Below, piece by piece: positions 50,082-58,586 of a DNA stretch of 64,000 nucleotides (positions are counted from its first letter, which is position 1; every line of letters begins with the position of its first letter). A model generated the notes under the pieces. That model made no database searches. It was not told the DNA's origin and saw nothing but the letters and a program-made list of their open reading frames with translations. This DNA comes from Inquilinus sp052078665 (GTDB lineage Bacteria > Pseudomonadota > Alphaproteobacteria > DSM-16000 > Inquilinaceae). The stretch spans positions 36,008 to 100,007 of the forward strand of contig NZ_JBQJIK010000020.1 in NCBI RefSeq assembly GCF_052078665.1. The letters run 5' to 3'. The position numbers and the translations under genes were made by a program.

Positions 50082-50774
50082 TCAGGCCCCGACCAGGCCC
50101 GGCAGCGCGGCCAGCGACTCGACCTCGCGGTCCGGTGCGCCGGGCAGGCGCTCGCGCGGCTGGCGGCTGCGGTTGCACCACACCACCTGCATGCCGAAAG
50201 CCGAGGCGCCATAGGCGTCCCAGCCGTTCGAGGACTGGAAGGCGATCGCCCGCGCCGGCAGGCCGAAGGTGTCGAGCGCCAGCTGGTAGACGTTGGCATG
50301 CGGCTTGTAGACCCCGGCCTGCTCCACCGACAGCAGGGCGTCGAACTCCAGCCCGGCCCCGGCGACCAGCGCCTCGATCATGCGGGGCGTGCCATTCGAC
50401 AGGATCGCCGTCTTCAGCCCGGCGGCGCGCAGCCGGCGCAGCACCTCCGGCACCTCCGGATAGGGGTCGAGCGTCAAATACAGCTGCATCAGCCGGTCGC
50501 GCAGACCGAGCCGGTCCCGCGGACCGGACTGGTCAATCGCCAGCGCCTCCATCGCGAAGTCCAGCGCGTCGCCGGTGACCTGCCAGAAATCGGCGTGGCG
50601 GCCCTGCACCGCCCGCAGCCAGGTGTAGGACAGCTGCTTCTCGCGCCACAGCGCGGCCAGCGGGCCGGCCTTGTCGCCCAGCAGTGCGGCGCTGCGCCGG
50701 GCGGCGGAGGCGGTGTCGAACAGCGTGCCATAGGCGTCGAAGACGCAGGCCTTCACCCCGGTCAGCGCATCCAT
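50082..50774 (-). CDS. Haloacid dehalogenase, type II
   Basis: The 230-residue protein has the HAD nucleophile motif 'ACVFDAYGTLFD', 'AILSNGTPRM', the Lys in 'QAGVYKPHANVY' and 'FQSSNGWDAYGASAFGMQVVWCNR', as in L-2-haloacid dehalogenases. It hydrolyses the carbon-halogen bond of 2-haloacids or a related substrate. It lies 15 bases downstream of the HxlR gene and is probably in the same transcript. Confidence 0.92.
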   Translation of the reverse strand: MDALTGVKACVFDAYGTLFDTASAARRSAALLGDKAGPLAALWREKQLSYTWLRAVQGRHADFWQVTGDALDFAMEALAIDQSGPRDRLGLRDRLMQLYLTLDPYPEVPEVLRRLRAAGLKTAILSNGTPRMIEALVAGAGLEFDALLSVEQAGVYKPHANVYQLALDTFGLPARAIAFQSSNGWDAYGASAFGMQVVWCNRSRQPRERLPGAPDREVESLAALPGLVGA

Positions 50775-50789
50775 GGTCCGGCTCCCTGC

Positions 50790-51182
50790 TCAGCTCTCGG
50801 GTTCGGCGGGCGCGGCGGCCGGCCGCTGCTCCGCCCAGGTCAGGATCGCGTCCAGCGCCGGGCACAGCGCCTGGCCCCAATCGGTCAGCGCGTACTCGAC
50901 CTTGGGCGGCACCTGGTGGTGGACGATGCGGCGGACGATGCCGTCCGCCTCCATCTGCCGCAGCTGCTGGATCAACATCTTCTGCGAGATCGCCGGAATG
51001 GCGCGCTCCAGCTCCGAGAAGCGCAGCAGCCTGCCGCCGAACAGGCGGAACAGGATCACCAGCTTCCACCGCCCCTCCAGAATCTTCAGCGCCTGCTCGA
51101 CGCCGGCGGCGGCGGAGCCGGGGGTGTAGGCCGGGCGCTCACCTTTGGGTGAGTACCTTACTTTTTCGTGCGTACTTGCCAT
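50790..51182 (-). CDS. HxlR-family regulator
   Basis: The 130-residue winged-helix protein has 'GVEQALKILEGRWKLVILFRLFGGRLLRFSELERAIPAISQKMLIQQLRQMEADGIVRR', the HxlR/MarR-like core. It is divergent from a SnoaL-like gene with a 62-base gap and precedes the haloacid dehalogenase gene. It probably controls one or both. Confidence 0.93.
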   Translation of the reverse strand: MASTHEKVRYSPKGERPAYTPGSAAAGVEQALKILEGRWKLVILFRLFGGRLLRFSELERAIPAISQKMLIQQLRQMEADGIVRRIVHHQVPPKVEYALTDWGQALCPALDAILTWAEQRPAAAPAEPES

Positions 51183-51244
51183 CCCGAAACCCTATTCCCA
51201 TCCTCGGTGTCCCGCAACCGGCCCACCGACGCCGAGGATCCGCC

Positions 51245-51574
51245 ATGACGCTCAAGCTGCCCGACCCGATCGCCGCCTATGTCGCCGCCGACAATGCCGG
51301 CGACGATTTGGCGCTGGCCGCCTGCTTCGCCGCCGATGCCGAGGTCCGCGACGAGGGCCGCACCATCCGGGGCGTCGACGCCATCCTGGCCTGGAAGGCC
51401 GAGTCGAAGCGGAAATACGCGTATACGGTCGAGCCGCTCGCCGTGGCCGCGGCGGCGGGCGGCGCGGTCCTCACCGGCCGGGTCACGGGGCAATTTCCCG
51501 GCAGCCCGGTCGAGCTGCGCTACCTGTTCGGCCTGAAGGACGGCCGCATCGCGACGCTGGAGATCCACGGCTGA
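51245..51574 (+). CDS. SnoaL/NTF2-like small protein
   Basis: The 109-residue protein fits the NTF2-like cone fold: 'IAAYVAADNAGDDLALAACFAADAEVRDEGRTIRGVDAILAWKAES', then beta strands ending 'LFGLKDGRIATLEIHG'. Such proteins include polyketide cyclases and isomerases, and the exact role here is unknown. It is divergent from HxlR and is its most likely target. Confidence 0.9.
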   Translation: MTLKLPDPIAAYVAADNAGDDLALAACFAADAEVRDEGRTIRGVDAILAWKAESKRKYAYTVEPLAVAAAAGGAVLTGRVTGQFPGSPVELRYLFGLKDGRIATLEIHG

Positions 51575-51590
51575 CCGGCGGCCGGCGCCG

Positions 51591-52565
51591 TTAGACCGCG
51601 TTGGTCAGCGTCCGGCCGGCGAAGAAATTGTCCAGGGCGTCGATCGTCATCCGGCACATCTCGCGATGGGCGGCCTCGGTCATGCTGGCGATGTGCGGCG
51701 CCAGCACCACGGTCTCCAGCCGCTTCAGCGCCTCCGGCACCTGGGGCTCGTGCTCGAACACGTCCAGCCCGGCGCCGGCGATGGTGCCGGCCTCCAGCGC
51801 CGCGATCAGCGCCGGCTCGTCCAGCACCTCGCCGCGGGCGATGTTGACGACATGGCCGCGCGGTCCCAGCGCTTCCAGCACCGCCCGATCGACGATGCCG
51901 CGGGTGCTGGCGTCGGAGCGGCAGGAGACGACCAGGATGTCCGCCCATTCCGCCAGCGATGCCAGGCTGTCATGCCAGGCCCAGGGCGCGCCCGGCTTCG
52001 GCCGCCGGTTGTGGTAGGCGACCTCCATGTCGAAGGCGGCGGCGCGGCGCGCGATCCTCTCGCCGATCGCGCCGAGGCCGAGGATGCCGACCCGGCGCCC
52101 GCCCAGGCCGGTCGAGATCAGCGACGGCGGCGCCGCCGGGCGGGTCCATTGCCCGGCGCGGACGAAGCGGTCGCCCTCGCCCAGCCGGCGCACGCTGGCC
52201 AGCAGCAGGGCCAGCGCCATGTCGGCGACGCAGGCGGCGTTGGCGCCGGTGTTGCTGGTGACGGCGATGCCTCGTTCCCGCGCGGCCGCCACGTCGATCC
52301 GCTCATAGCCCGAGCCGTAGCAGGCGATGATGCCGAGATTGGGCAGCCGCTCGATCAGCGCCCGGTCGATGCCGATCACGCCGATGGTGACGACGCCGCG
52401 GATGCGGTCGGCCTGGGGCAGCGGGGCGGCGGCGGCGCTCGCCCGCGAATGCTCGACCAGGTCGAAGCGCTCGCGCATCGGGCGCAGCGACGCCTCCGGC
52501 ATGCCGGGGTGGAGGTGCAGGATTGTTTCGGGCACGGGCGGGGTTTCCATCGCCGGGGGATCCAT
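51591..52565 (-). CDS. D-2-hydroxyacid dehydrogenase (NAD-dependent)
   Basis: The 324-residue protein has the Rossmann motif 'GRRVGILGLGAIGERIA', the substrate-binding Arg in 'VVSCRSDAST', Glu in 'GLDVFEHEPQVP' and the catalytic His in 'APHIASMTEAAHREM', matching the glyoxylate/hydroxypyruvate reductase family. It interconverts 2-oxo acids and D-2-hydroxy acids with NAD(P)H. The start at 52565 (AGGACGG before it) is one of two near possibilities. Confidence 0.92.
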   Translation of the reverse strand: MDPPAMETPPVPETILHLHPGMPEASLRPMRERFDLVEHSRASAAAAPLPQADRIRGVVTIGVIGIDRALIERLPNLGIIACYGSGYERIDVAAARERGIAVTSNTGANAACVADMALALLLASVRRLGEGDRFVRAGQWTRPAAPPSLISTGLGGRRVGILGLGAIGERIARRAAAFDMEVAYHNRRPKPGAPWAWHDSLASLAEWADILVVSCRSDASTRGIVDRAVLEALGPRGHVVNIARGEVLDEPALIAALEAGTIAGAGLDVFEHEPQVPEALKRLETVVLAPHIASMTEAAHREMCRMTIDALDNFFAGRTLTNAV

Positions 52566-52660
52566 CCGTCCTAGCACGGCATCCGCCGGCGGAGCACCAA
52601 GGTCTTGCACCCCGCGGCGCGGCGGCGCAGCCTGGAGCGATCCCGTCGGAGGTCCCCCCG

Positions 52661-53200
52661 ATGCTGGCCCGATTCATCGTCCTGGTGCTGATCATGATCG
52701 CGACTCCCGCCGCGGCCCGGCCGCTCGACTGGTCCGCCGTGCCGCTGCCGAAGCTGGAAGGCGGCGCCTTCGCCCCCGACGCCTTCGCCGGCAAGGTGGT
52801 GCTGGTGGTCAACACCGCCTCCTTCTGCGGCTTCACCAAGCAATATGCCGGGCTCGAGGAGTTGTGGACTCGGCACCGCGACGGCGGCTTCGTGCTGCTC
52901 GGCGTGCCGTCGAACGATTTCGGCGCGCAGGAGCCGGGCTCGTCCGGCGAGATCGCGGAGTTCTGCGAGACCACCTTCGGCATCGATTTCCCGATGCTGG
53001 CCAAGCAGCCGGTGGTCGGCGCCGACGCCCACCCGCTGTACCGCTGGGCGGCGCAGCAGGATGCGGCGGCGGTGCCGAAATGGAACTTCCACAAGCTGCT
53101 GATCGGCCGCGACGGCACCCTGCTGGCCGCCTTCCCCAGCGGCGCCGAGCCGACCGGGCCGGAGGTGACCAAGGCGGTCGACGCGGCGTTGGCGCGCTGA
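52661..53200 (+). CDS. Periplasmic glutathione peroxidase-family protein
   Basis: The 179-residue protein has an N-terminal signal ('ARFIVLVLIMIATPAAARP') and the GPx motifs: the peroxidatic Cys in 'NTASFCGFTKQYAGLEELW', 'LGVPSNDFGAQEPGSSGEIAEFC' and 'WNFHKLLIG' (Trp and Asn of the catalytic tetrad). It reduces hydroperoxides, probably with a thioredoxin-like donor outside the cytoplasm. The ATG at 52661 has GGAGG upstream. Confidence 0.92.
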   Translation: MLARFIVLVLIMIATPAAARPLDWSAVPLPKLEGGAFAPDAFAGKVVLVVNTASFCGFTKQYAGLEELWTRHRDGGFVLLGVPSNDFGAQEPGSSGEIAEFCETTFGIDFPMLAKQPVVGADAHPLYRWAAQQDAAAVPKWNFHKLLIGRDGTLLAAFPSGAEPTGPEVTKAVDAALAR

Positions 53201-53216
53201 CGCGGCGCCGAGCCGC

Positions 53217-53999
53217 CTATTCCGCGGCGGCGCGGCGGCCGTCGCGGTCGGCGACGTAGCGGCGGACGGCCTGGCCGAAGGCCGCGAACAGCGCCACCGA
53301 ATCCGGGTTCTCGCGGAACCTCCACTCCGGGTGCCACTGGGTGGCCAGGCCGAAATAGGGCGCGGCCTCGATCCGCACCGCCTCGATCTGGCCGTCCGGC
53401 GCCGTCGCCTCGACCGTCAGGCCGGCGCCGAGCCGGTCGATGCCCTGGGCGTGGATGGTGTTGACGATGGTCTCGGCCTTGCCGAACAGCGCCGCCAGCG
53501 CGCCGCCCTCGGCCAGCGCCACCGGATGGGCCGGGCCGTACTGCAGTTCGACCGGCTTGGTCTCGTCGGCGCGGTGGTCGGCGCGGCCCGGCACGCGCTC
53601 GACATGCTGGTGCAGCGTGCCGCCGCAGACCACGTTCAGCTCCTGCAGGCCGCGGCAGATCGCCAGCACCGGGATGCCGCGCTCGATCGCCCGGCGGATC
53701 AGCGGCAGGGTGGTGGCGTCGCGCTCCGGGTCGTGCGGCGTGCCGGCCTCGCTGGCCTCGCCGCCATAGTGAAGCGGCTCGACATTGGACAGGCTGCCGG
53801 TGACCAGCAGGCCGTCCAGCCGGTCCAGCACCGCGTCGATGTCGTGCCAGGCGCCCAGCGCCGGGATCAGGAAGGGCAGGCAGTCCGCCCCCTCCGACAC
53901 CGCGCGGATGTATTTGTCGCCGACCGCATGAAAGGGATGGACCCCGAGCGGCTTGACGCAGGCCGGGATGCCGACGATGGGGCGAGACGAGGCGGACAT
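53217..53999 (-). CDS. Gamma-glutamyl-gamma-aminobutyrate hydrolase (PuuD-like, class I glutamine amidotransferase)
   Basis: The 260-residue protein has the nucleophile motif 'VLAICRGLQELNVVCGGTLHQ' and the catalytic His in 'ATQWHPEW', with 'LDGLLVTGSLSNVEP'. This is the peptidase C26/PuuD type, which frees GABA from gamma-glutamyl-GABA in putrescine breakdown. No other puu genes are present. The ATG at 53999 starts just before 'PIVGIPACVK'. Confidence 0.92.
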   Translation of the reverse strand: MSASSRPIVGIPACVKPLGVHPFHAVGDKYIRAVSEGADCLPFLIPALGAWHDIDAVLDRLDGLLVTGSLSNVEPLHYGGEASEAGTPHDPERDATTLPLIRRAIERGIPVLAICRGLQELNVVCGGTLHQHVERVPGRADHRADETKPVELQYGPAHPVALAEGGALAALFGKAETIVNTIHAQGIDRLGAGLTVEATAPDGQIEAVRIEAAPYFGLATQWHPEWRFRENPDSVALFAAFGQAVRRYVADRDGRRAAAE

Positions 54000-54208
54000 G
54001 GGCAGGCTCCTGGACCGGTGCCTCATATTTCGCCGCGGAGGCCGGGTTCGACCAGCCCCGCAGGGGCGGGAATGGCCCTGCGGCCCGCGCATGGCTCGGC
54101 CCACGCCCCGCGTGCGCCCCGCGTGCCGCAACAACGCCTTGTTTGCCCTCTTCCGGCCGGCCGCAATCCGTGGTTATAAGCGATTCAACGAGCGAGAGCG
54201 GGGGGCCC

Positions 54209-54610
54209 ATGTTCCTGGTTCCGACCTATGTGGCGCAGAGCGCGATCCACGGCCTGGGCGTGTTCGCCGCGGCGCCGATCGCCCAGGGCACGCCGATCTG
54301 GCGGTTCGAGCCGGCGGTCGACAAGGTGGTGCCGGAGGAGGTGGTGGCCGCGCTGCCCGAGGTGCCGCGCCACTTCTTCGAGACCTACGCCTATCTGTCG
54401 GCGGACTTCCCGGGCGGCTATGTGCTGAACGGCGACGACGCCCGCTTCCTGAACCATGACGACGACCCGAACACCGACAATTCCGGGCCGGTGACCCTGG
54501 CGGCCCGCGACATCGCGGCGGGCGAGGAGATCACCTGCGACTACCTGGTCTGCTGCCTGGAGGAGCGGGACGGCCCGCTGGCGCGCCGACTGGAACCGGC
54601 GGAGTCGTGA
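54209..54610 (+). CDS. SET-domain protein (lysine methyltransferase-like)
   Basis: The 133-residue protein is essentially a SET domain: 'HGLGVFAAAPIAQGTPIWRFEP', then 'ARFLNHDDDPNT' (the NH motif) and 'DIAAGEEITCDY' (the terminal GEEITxDY motif), so the cofactor and lysine channels are present. It may methylate a bacterial protein. The GNAT gene that follows overlaps it by 4 bases (GTGA). Confidence 0.9.
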   Translation: MFLVPTYVAQSAIHGLGVFAAAPIAQGTPIWRFEPAVDKVVPEEVVAALPEVPRHFFETYAYLSADFPGGYVLNGDDARFLNHDDDPNTDNSGPVTLAARDIAAGEEITCDYLVCCLEERDGPLARRLEPAES

Positions 54611-55095
54611 GCGACCTGGTGCTGCGGCCGATCCGCGAGGCCGATCTCGACGCGGTGCGCCGGCTGCAGGCCGATTCCTTCGCGGCCCTCGCCGGCGACA
54701 TCCACAGCCCGGCCCAGATCGCGGCGCATGTGGCGTTGATCATGGCGCCGGACTATGCCGGCGAACTCCTGTCCAACAACCTGCTGGTGGCCGAGGCGCC
54801 GGACGGCGCGCTGGTCGCCACCGCCGGCTGGTGCCAGGTGGCGGACGATGCCGCCGCGGCCCGGCTGCGCAAGGTCTTCGTCGCCCCGGACCGGGCCGGC
54901 CAGGGCCTCGGCCGCCGCATGGTCGAGGCGGCGGAGCAGGCCGCCCAAGACGCCGGCTTCCGCCGCTTCCGGGTCCGCGCCAACGCCAATGCCGAGGCCT
55001 TCTACGCCAGGCTCGGCTACCGCCCGGTCGAACGCGGCGAGATGCCCACGGCCGCCGGCGTCGCCCTGCCGACGGTGTTCATGGTCAAGGAATAG
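54607..55095 (+). CDS. GNAT-family acetyltransferase coupled to SET protein
   Basis: The 162-residue protein has 'LRPIREADLDAVRRLQADSFAAL', 'LRKVFVAPDRAGQGLGRRMVEAAE' and 'AFYARLGYRPVER', the GNAT core. The GTG start overlaps the SET stop, so translation is coupled. A methyltransferase-acetyltransferase pair suggests a shared protein or metabolite target, which is inference. Confidence 0.9.
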   Translation: MSDLVLRPIREADLDAVRRLQADSFAALAGDIHSPAQIAAHVALIMAPDYAGELLSNNLLVAEAPDGALVATAGWCQVADDAAAARLRKVFVAPDRAGQGLGRRMVEAAEQAAQDAGFRRFRVRANANAEAFYARLGYRPVERGEMPTAAGVALPTVFMVKE

Positions 55096-55108
55096 GGCCG
55101 GAGGCCCG

Positions 55109-55525
55109 TCACCGCAGCCGGACGAGACCGGCCTCGGTCGGCGCGAAGCCGCAGGCGTCGCGGTAGAAGCCGCGGAGATGCGGGTCGAAATCGACATGCA
55201 GCCATTCGCAGCCGGCGGCGCGGGCCTGCGCCACGGCCTCGCGGACCAGCCGCGTCGCATGGCCCTGGCGCTGCAGCGGCGGCGTCACCGCCGTGTCGAG
55301 CAGGAAAGCGTGCACGCCGCCGTCCCAGGCGACGTTGACGAAGCCGGCTAGGCGCCCGGCCTGGCGCAGGCACACCCAGCCCAGGCTGAAGCGGTTGACC
55401 TGGCCCCACCAGTCGTCGGCGAGCACGGCATGCTCGAAGCATTCCGCATGCAGAGCGTTCAGCTCGTCATTCGTGAAGGGGCTGCGCCATTCCAGCGTCG
55501 GCCATTCCAGCGTCGGGTCGGCCAC
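55109..55525 (-). CDS. GNAT-family acetyltransferase downstream of lolA
   Basis: The 138-residue protein has 'LDTAVTPPLQRQGHATRLVREAVAQARAAGCEWLHVDF' and 'FYRDACGFAPTEAGL', typical of GNAT. It starts with GTG at 55525, 3 bases after the lolA-type stop. A 15-base tandem duplication near its start (55487-55501, 55502-55516) gives a repeated 'PTLEW' in the N-terminus. Confidence 0.87.
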   Translation of the reverse strand: MADPTLEWPTLEWRSPFTNDELNALHAECFEHAVLADDWWGQVNRFSLGWVCLRQAGRLAGFVNVAWDGGVHAFLLDTAVTPPLQRQGHATRLVREAVAQARAAGCEWLHVDFDPHLRGFYRDACGFAPTEAGLVRLR

Positions 55526-55528
55526 CGC

Positions 55529-56155
55529 TCAGCGGTTGCCCTGGCGGCGCGGCACGACGAACAGCTTGTTGTCCAGCTGCACGCCCGGCTGGATGCCGGT
55601 CAGGTCGACCTGGGTGACGGTGCCCTGCTGGTCCACCGACACCCAGCTCTGCAGGATCATCGGATTGGCGGTGAAGTTCAGGGTCAGGGTGCCGTCCTCC
55701 GGCTTGTCGGTCTGCACCAGTTGGACGCTCAGCAGGTTGTTGCCGCGGCTGACCTTGACGACGGTGACGTCGCCCGACAGCTTGACGTTCGCCCGGGTGA
55801 TGAAGTCGGCGATGGTCGACCCCAGCGGCACGTCCTTCCGCTGCCGCAGATCGGCGTCGTAATAGGTCAGCCAGGTGCCGTCGGCGATGTACATGTAGGC
55901 GATCGGCGGCTCGTATTCGAGCCGCATCTTGCCCGGCCGCTTCAGGTAGAAATGGCCGCGATACAGGTCGGTGTTGTCGGTGGTCTGGACGAAGTCCGCC
56001 TGCACCGTGGTCAGGCTGCCCAGATACTGCTCGACCCGCGCCAGGTCCTGCCGGTCCTGGGCGGTCAGCTGGGCCGGCTGGACCGCGGCGGCGGCCGGCG
56101 CGGCGGCGATGAGCAGCGCGGCCAGGGCCGCGGCGATCGTGCGTAGAATGGTCAT
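55529..56155 (-). CDS. lolA: Outer-membrane lipoprotein carrier protein LolA-like
   Basis: The 208-residue protein has a signal peptide (residues 1-23, ending 'AAPAAAA') and the LolA core: 'VEQYLGSLTTVQADFVQTT', 'LYRGHFYLKRPGKMRLEYEPP', 'YMYIADGTWLTYYDADLRQ' and 'KLFVVP' near the end. LolA carries lipoproteins across the periplasm to LolB. It is in one transcript with the GNAT gene downstream. Confidence 0.92.
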   Translation of the reverse strand: MTILRTIAAALAALLIAAAPAAAAVQPAQLTAQDRQDLARVEQYLGSLTTVQADFVQTTDNTDLYRGHFYLKRPGKMRLEYEPPIAYMYIADGTWLTYYDADLRQRKDVPLGSTIADFITRANVKLSGDVTVVKVSRGNNLLSVQLVQTDKPEDGTLTLNFTANPMILQSWVSVDQQGTVTQVDLTGIQPGVQLDNKLFVVPRRQGNR

Positions 56156-56170
56156 GGTCGTCCGGATACA

Positions 56171-56204
56171 CGGGGTCTGTGTTTCAAGTAGGGCACAGAC
56201 CCCG
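56171..56204 (-). terminator. Stem-loop after the exported hydrolase
   Basis: An 11-bp perfect stem (56171-56181 with 56194-56204) with a 12-base loop lies in the 84-base gap between the hydrolase stop and the lolA-type start. It should end the catabolic operon and limit read-through into lolA. Confidence 0.6.
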
Positions 56205-56239
56205 GGATATCCAGGGCGGCGACGACATGTCGCCCGGGC

Positions 56240-58240
56240 TCAGTCCTTCAGCACGTCGCTGGCCTCCGCCTGGGCCGCCAGCGTCGCGGCGTCGTCCAGC
56301 AGCAGCCAGCCGGCGGCGACCTGTCGCGCCGCTTCCGCCTTCACCCGCGCGACGAAGCCGGCATGGCTGCGGTAGCGCTCCTGCAGCGACGGGCGCGGGT
56401 CGCGGGCGGCGATGCGCTCCTCCTTCGTCCGGGCGAAGGGGATGAAGCCGCCGAGGAAGGAGCAGCCGCCGCCGGCGCCGTAGCCCTGGGCCAGCACGTT
56501 CCAGCCGGTATAGGTGCCCAGCGGCACCAGCGCCTGGACCGAGGGCACGCCGGCGATCTCGTTGCCGTCGGCATCGACGCGCACGACCTTCGACGGCAGC
56601 GCCTGCCGGATCCGCGGCGGCAGGAAATCCGGCACGCCGCTGAGGTCCAGATAGTCGAAGCCGCGGCCGACATCATAGTCGAGGAAGACGTTCAGCTTGC
56701 CGTCCGGCCGCGGCGCGCCCGGGAGGGCGGGCCAGGCCATCGCCCGCGAAGTCGGATCGACCAGGTCGCCCGCCGCCAGGGTCGGGTAGCGGCTGGCCGG
56801 CGGCGCCTTGCCCGACCGGACCCAGTCGACCAGCGCTGCCTGCAGCGCGCGCAAGGTCATGGAAGACGGGTTCGGGTTGCCCGGCATGACGCAGGCGGGC
56901 GCGCCGGGAAAGGCGGGATCGCCGGTGGTCGAGAAGCCGCCGATCGCCGATCCACCATGGGTCACGCCGGGGAAGTAGTAGCGCCGCACATTGGCCGGCA
57001 GCGGCAGGTCCCGGCGCGCATCGGTGCCGACCAGCCCGGGCGACATCCGCAGGCCCCACAGCTCCGACGCGCCGAAGGTCTCCATGATCTTCGGGCAGGT
57101 GCCGCTGGCCTCGCAGCGGTCCAGCAGGCTCGACGTGCCGCGCCGGCGGGCGCGGTCATTGTAATGCGTCCACCACAGCGTGCCCTCGCTGCCCAGCTCG
57201 TACAGGGTGGCGGCGCCGCCGGGCACGCCGAAGCGGAGGTTCATCGGCAGCTGGCGGGCGGCGATGTTCGGGTTCAGGCCGTCGAACACGATCCGGCCCT
57301 GCTCGTCGGCGTTGAAGCCGAGATTGAGGAAGCTCTTCAGGAAGTTGCCGGATTGCGAGGTGCCGGCCGCCACCGTCCAGCGCACCAGCCCGGCCGCCGG
57401 GTTGGCGGTGCCGGCATCGTCCGCCGCGGCGTGGTGCAGGAACGCGTTGAGGTCGCGGGTGGCGGCGAAGCCGATGCCCAGCACCTTCGGGGCCTTGCCG
57501 GTATAGGCCAGGCCATAGGCGAAGCGCGGGTCGAAGCCGCCGCGCAGGCAGATCCAGCCCGGGTCGGGCGTGCCGGGGAAGGCGCTGGCCGAGCAATTGC
57601 CGAAGGCCCAGTCGCGCGGCGCGACCGGGATCGCCGGCCGGTCGTCGGCGGATTGCCGGAACAGCCGCGCCCGGCGGGTGTCCAGCGTCGCCGGCACCGG
57701 CCCGGGCCCGGTGCGCGAGAAGCCGACCAGGATCGGCAGGCTGCGCGTGCCCGGCGCCATGTTCATGAACCGGGCGAAGGCCGGCCCGGTCAGGCCGGAT
57801 GCTGTCGGCACCTCCGCCGTCTGCAGCCCGTCGGTGGCCGGGATGTCGCCCTGCCAGCCGCTGACGACGCGGATATGGCCGTCGGGATCGGCCTTCACGC
57901 CGCCATTGCCGCGGTTCGGCACGTCATAGACCAGCACGCCGCTGGCCTGTTTCGGGTCGGCCGGCAGGGCGATGGCGAAGGTGGCGCTGTACTCGACCTT
58001 GCCGCGGGTGTTGCGCGGCGCCTGCCGCAGGTCGGTGATGATCGCATTGGCCGGGTCGGCCGGGTCCAGCTCGCCCCGGAAGCGGCCGCGCAGGACCTCA
58101 TAGGCCGGGGCGCCGGGTTTGGCTGGGGCGGCGGCCTCCTGCCGCTCCACCGTGAAGCTGACGAGGCGGGCCTGGGCCAGGTCCGGCAGACCCAGCGCCA
58201 GGATGGACAGCGCCGCGGCGCGGATGATGCAACCCCTCAT
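56240..58240 (-). CDS. Exported alpha/beta hydrolase (Abhydrolase_10-type)
   Basis: The 666-residue protein has a signal peptide ('CIIRAAALSILALGLPDLAQA', cleavage after 'AQA') and matches large secreted alpha/beta hydrolases with 'GKVEYSATFAIALPADP', 'GTSQSGNFLKSFLNLGFNAD' (nucleophile elbow Ser in Gly-Thr-Ser-Gln-Ser-Gly) and 'GVTHGG' (candidate catalytic His). It probably cleaves an ester in the periplasm. It lies 22 bases after the AtuA-C-like gene, so it is likely the last gene of the citMHS-atuA operon. Confidence 0.85.
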   Translation of the reverse strand: MRGCIIRAAALSILALGLPDLAQARLVSFTVERQEAAAPAKPGAPAYEVLRGRFRGELDPADPANAIITDLRQAPRNTRGKVEYSATFAIALPADPKQASGVLVYDVPNRGNGGVKADPDGHIRVVSGWQGDIPATDGLQTAEVPTASGLTGPAFARFMNMAPGTRSLPILVGFSRTGPGPVPATLDTRRARLFRQSADDRPAIPVAPRDWAFGNCSASAFPGTPDPGWICLRGGFDPRFAYGLAYTGKAPKVLGIGFAATRDLNAFLHHAAADDAGTANPAAGLVRWTVAAGTSQSGNFLKSFLNLGFNADEQGRIVFDGLNPNIAARQLPMNLRFGVPGGAATLYELGSEGTLWWTHYNDRARRRGTSSLLDRCEASGTCPKIMETFGASELWGLRMSPGLVGTDARRDLPLPANVRRYYFPGVTHGGSAIGGFSTTGDPAFPGAPACVMPGNPNPSSMTLRALQAALVDWVRSGKAPPASRYPTLAAGDLVDPTSRAMAWPALPGAPRPDGKLNVFLDYDVGRGFDYLDLSGVPDFLPPRIRQALPSKVVRVDADGNEIAGVPSVQALVPLGTYTGWNVLAQGYGAGGGCSFLGGFIPFARTKEERIAARDPRPSLQERYRSHAGFVARVKAEAARQVAAGWLLLDDAATLAAQAEASDVLKD

Positions 58241-58262
58241 GCATTTCCCCCGTTGTGTTGGT

Positions 58263-58586
58263 TCAGCCGGCGGTGCCGGCGTCCAGCTCCAGGTCGAGCA
58301 GGGCGGAGGACAGCGACTTGCCGTGACTGTCCAGCGCCAGCGAGGTGGTGACGCCGCTACCCAGCACGCCGCTTCCGACGAAATGCAGGGCCGACAGGCC
58401 GGGCAGCTCGAAGCGGGTGAAGCGCCCGGCCACGGCGCCGCAGAGATGCGCCTCCACTCGCTCCGCCGTCACCGCGCGGCGCAGGCGGTCGTAGTCGGCG
58501 GGGTCGCGGGCGATCACGCTCAGCGTGGTGGTGTCGCCCTTGTCGCCGGCGCGGGCATGGGCGAGCTGGCCGAGGCGGACCATCAT
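58263..58586 (-). CDS. AtuA C-terminal-like small protein
   Basis: The 107-residue protein reads like the C-terminal ferredoxin-fold part of AtuA-type proteins, here encoded separately: 'RLGQLAHARAGDKGDTTTLSVIARDPADYDRLRRAVTAERVEAHL' and 'LPGLSALHFVG'. The ATG overlaps the AtuA stop by 4 bases, so the two are probably a complex. An in-frame ATG at 58583 is equally possible. Confidence 0.82.
   Translation of the reverse strand: MMVRLGQLAHARAGDKGDTTTLSVIARDPADYDRLRRAVTAERVEAHLCGAVAGRFTRFELPGLSALHFVGSGVLGSGVTTSLALDSHGKSLSSALLDLELDAGTAG

Noticed and set aside
51140..51185. AAGTAC/GTACT inverted repeat as an HxlR operator
   Set aside because: The arms fall inside the first codons of the HxlR gene and are short; there is too little to separate it from chance.
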